Assembly (NCBI RefSeq): GCF_008923185.1
Contig: NZ_WBMT01000001.1
Span: 124,001-188,000 of the forward strand
DNA from: Actinomadura rudentiformis
GTDB lineage: Bacteria > Actinomycetota > Actinomycetes > Streptosporangiales > Streptosporangiaceae
Direction: 5' to 3'
Length of the DNA: 64,000 nucleotides
This document shows positions 63,673 to 64,000 of this stretch, piece after piece. The stretch's first letter is position 1; each line of letters begins with the position of its first letter. The notes beneath the pieces were generated by a model. The model ran no database searches. It was not told the DNA's origin and worked only from the letters and a program-made list of their open reading frames with translations. Made by a program: the position numbers and the translations under genes.

Positions 63673-64000
63673 GGGTCTTCTCCCCGATCTCCGTCCGGAA
63701 CAGGCTTGTGGGACTGGCGCAGTCCACGACGTGGTTCAGCACGAACTCGTACGCCGCGCCGCGCTCGACCTCGGCAGGGGAGGACGCGAACGCCAGGCTC
63801 GGCAGGTAGTTCATCCCCGGCGCCGGCAGGTGCAGCATCAGCGGATTGGCGACCTTGGCGACCGCCGTGGCGGTCGCCTGGTCGGGCGCGTTGACGAGCA
63901 GCATGACGCCGACCTCGCGCGGCGGCCCGCTCTCGGGTTCGAGGCCGTCCAGCACCGCGTTGTGGCCGTAGAGGCGAAGGTCGAAGGCGTACTCGTCGTC
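63665..64000 (-). CDS. AtuA-like (DUF1446) protein, C-terminal part
   Basis: The visible 111 codons are the end of an AtuA-family protein: EYAFDLRLYGHNAVLDGLEP, VGVMLLVNAPDQATATAVAK, LHLPAPGMNYLPSLAFASSP and YEFVLNHVV. The N-terminus lies outside the window. The stop at 63665 overlaps the start of DUF4387. The family acts in acyclic terpene and related catabolism; the specific substrate is not determined here. Confidence 0.8.
   Translation of the reverse strand, partial: DDEYAFDLRLYGHNAVLDGLEPESGPPREVGVMLLVNAPDQATATAVAKVANPLMLHLPAPGMNYLPSLAFASSPAEVERGAAYEFVLNHVVDCASPTSLFRTEIGEKTHA

Overview
The window is GC-rich actinobacterial DNA. GTG and TTG starts are frequent, GAGGAGG-type ribosome binding sites are strong, and secreted multidomain plant-polysaccharide hydrolases sit beside stand-alone ECF sigma factors. 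Gene families and domain layouts fit a filamentous soil actinomycete, probably Streptosporangiales (Nonomuraea/Streptosporangium-like). That assignment is inference; there is no rRNA or marker gene here. I found no tRNA, rRNA, CRISPR array, insertion sequence or prophage.

Positions 1-21,530 form a DosR/DevR-type dormancy (hypoxia) island. It holds a GAF-GAF histidine kinase like DosS, a DevR-like response regulator with a near-identical recognition helix, universal stress proteins, CBS and CBS-BON proteins, two tandem FMN-barrel (pyridoxamine-oxidase-like) proteins, a STAS protein, an Rv2004c-like kinase, a SHOCT protein with a CtpF-like P-type ATPase, phosphoketolase and an Acg-type nitroreductase. 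At least ten short palindromes close to AGGGNCNAAAGTCCCT lie upstream of most of these units and look like DevR boxes. The island also carries fossils: remains of a SulP/STAS transporter, a second GAF kinase, a flavohemoglobin, a universal stress protein, and an acetate kinase that keeps only its two ends. An unrelated TetR/SnoaL-like/DUF6069 group sits inside it (11.0-12.6 kb).

Positions 21,530-25,800 are sparse: gene fragments, a small secreted protein, a PH-like protein, and a divergent XRE regulator/VOC protein pair. Positions 25,900-32,530 are an arabinoxylan/galactoside-degrading locus: GH27 with ricin, ricin-GH62, then GH10 xylanase with ricin and ricin-CE1 esterase as an operon. Operator-like palindromes lie between the divergent halves and strong terminators flank the locus.

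Positions 32,600-42,160 contain three sigma factor/membrane-partner pairs, one of them inactivated by frameshifts, plus a TIR-like/NB-ARC/TPR STAND protein and a MerR-like regulator. Positions 42,400-49,080 hold secreted or envelope proteins (HAF repeat, peptidoglycan-binding, PQQ-like lipoprotein), a LysE exporter, a VOC protein and a broken winged-helix gene. Positions 49,000-56,140 hold a TetR-controlled heterodimeric ABC exporter, a membrane protein, a CGNR zinc-finger regulator and a divergent MFS transporter; two intergenic regions share a related operator-like motif. Positions 56,200-64,000 hold a CBM4-GH9-CBM2 cellulase behind an exact CebR-type operator, a secY outside the usual ribosomal operon with a small membrane partner, and an operon of AtuA-like, DUF4387 and alpha/beta hydrolase genes that runs off the end.
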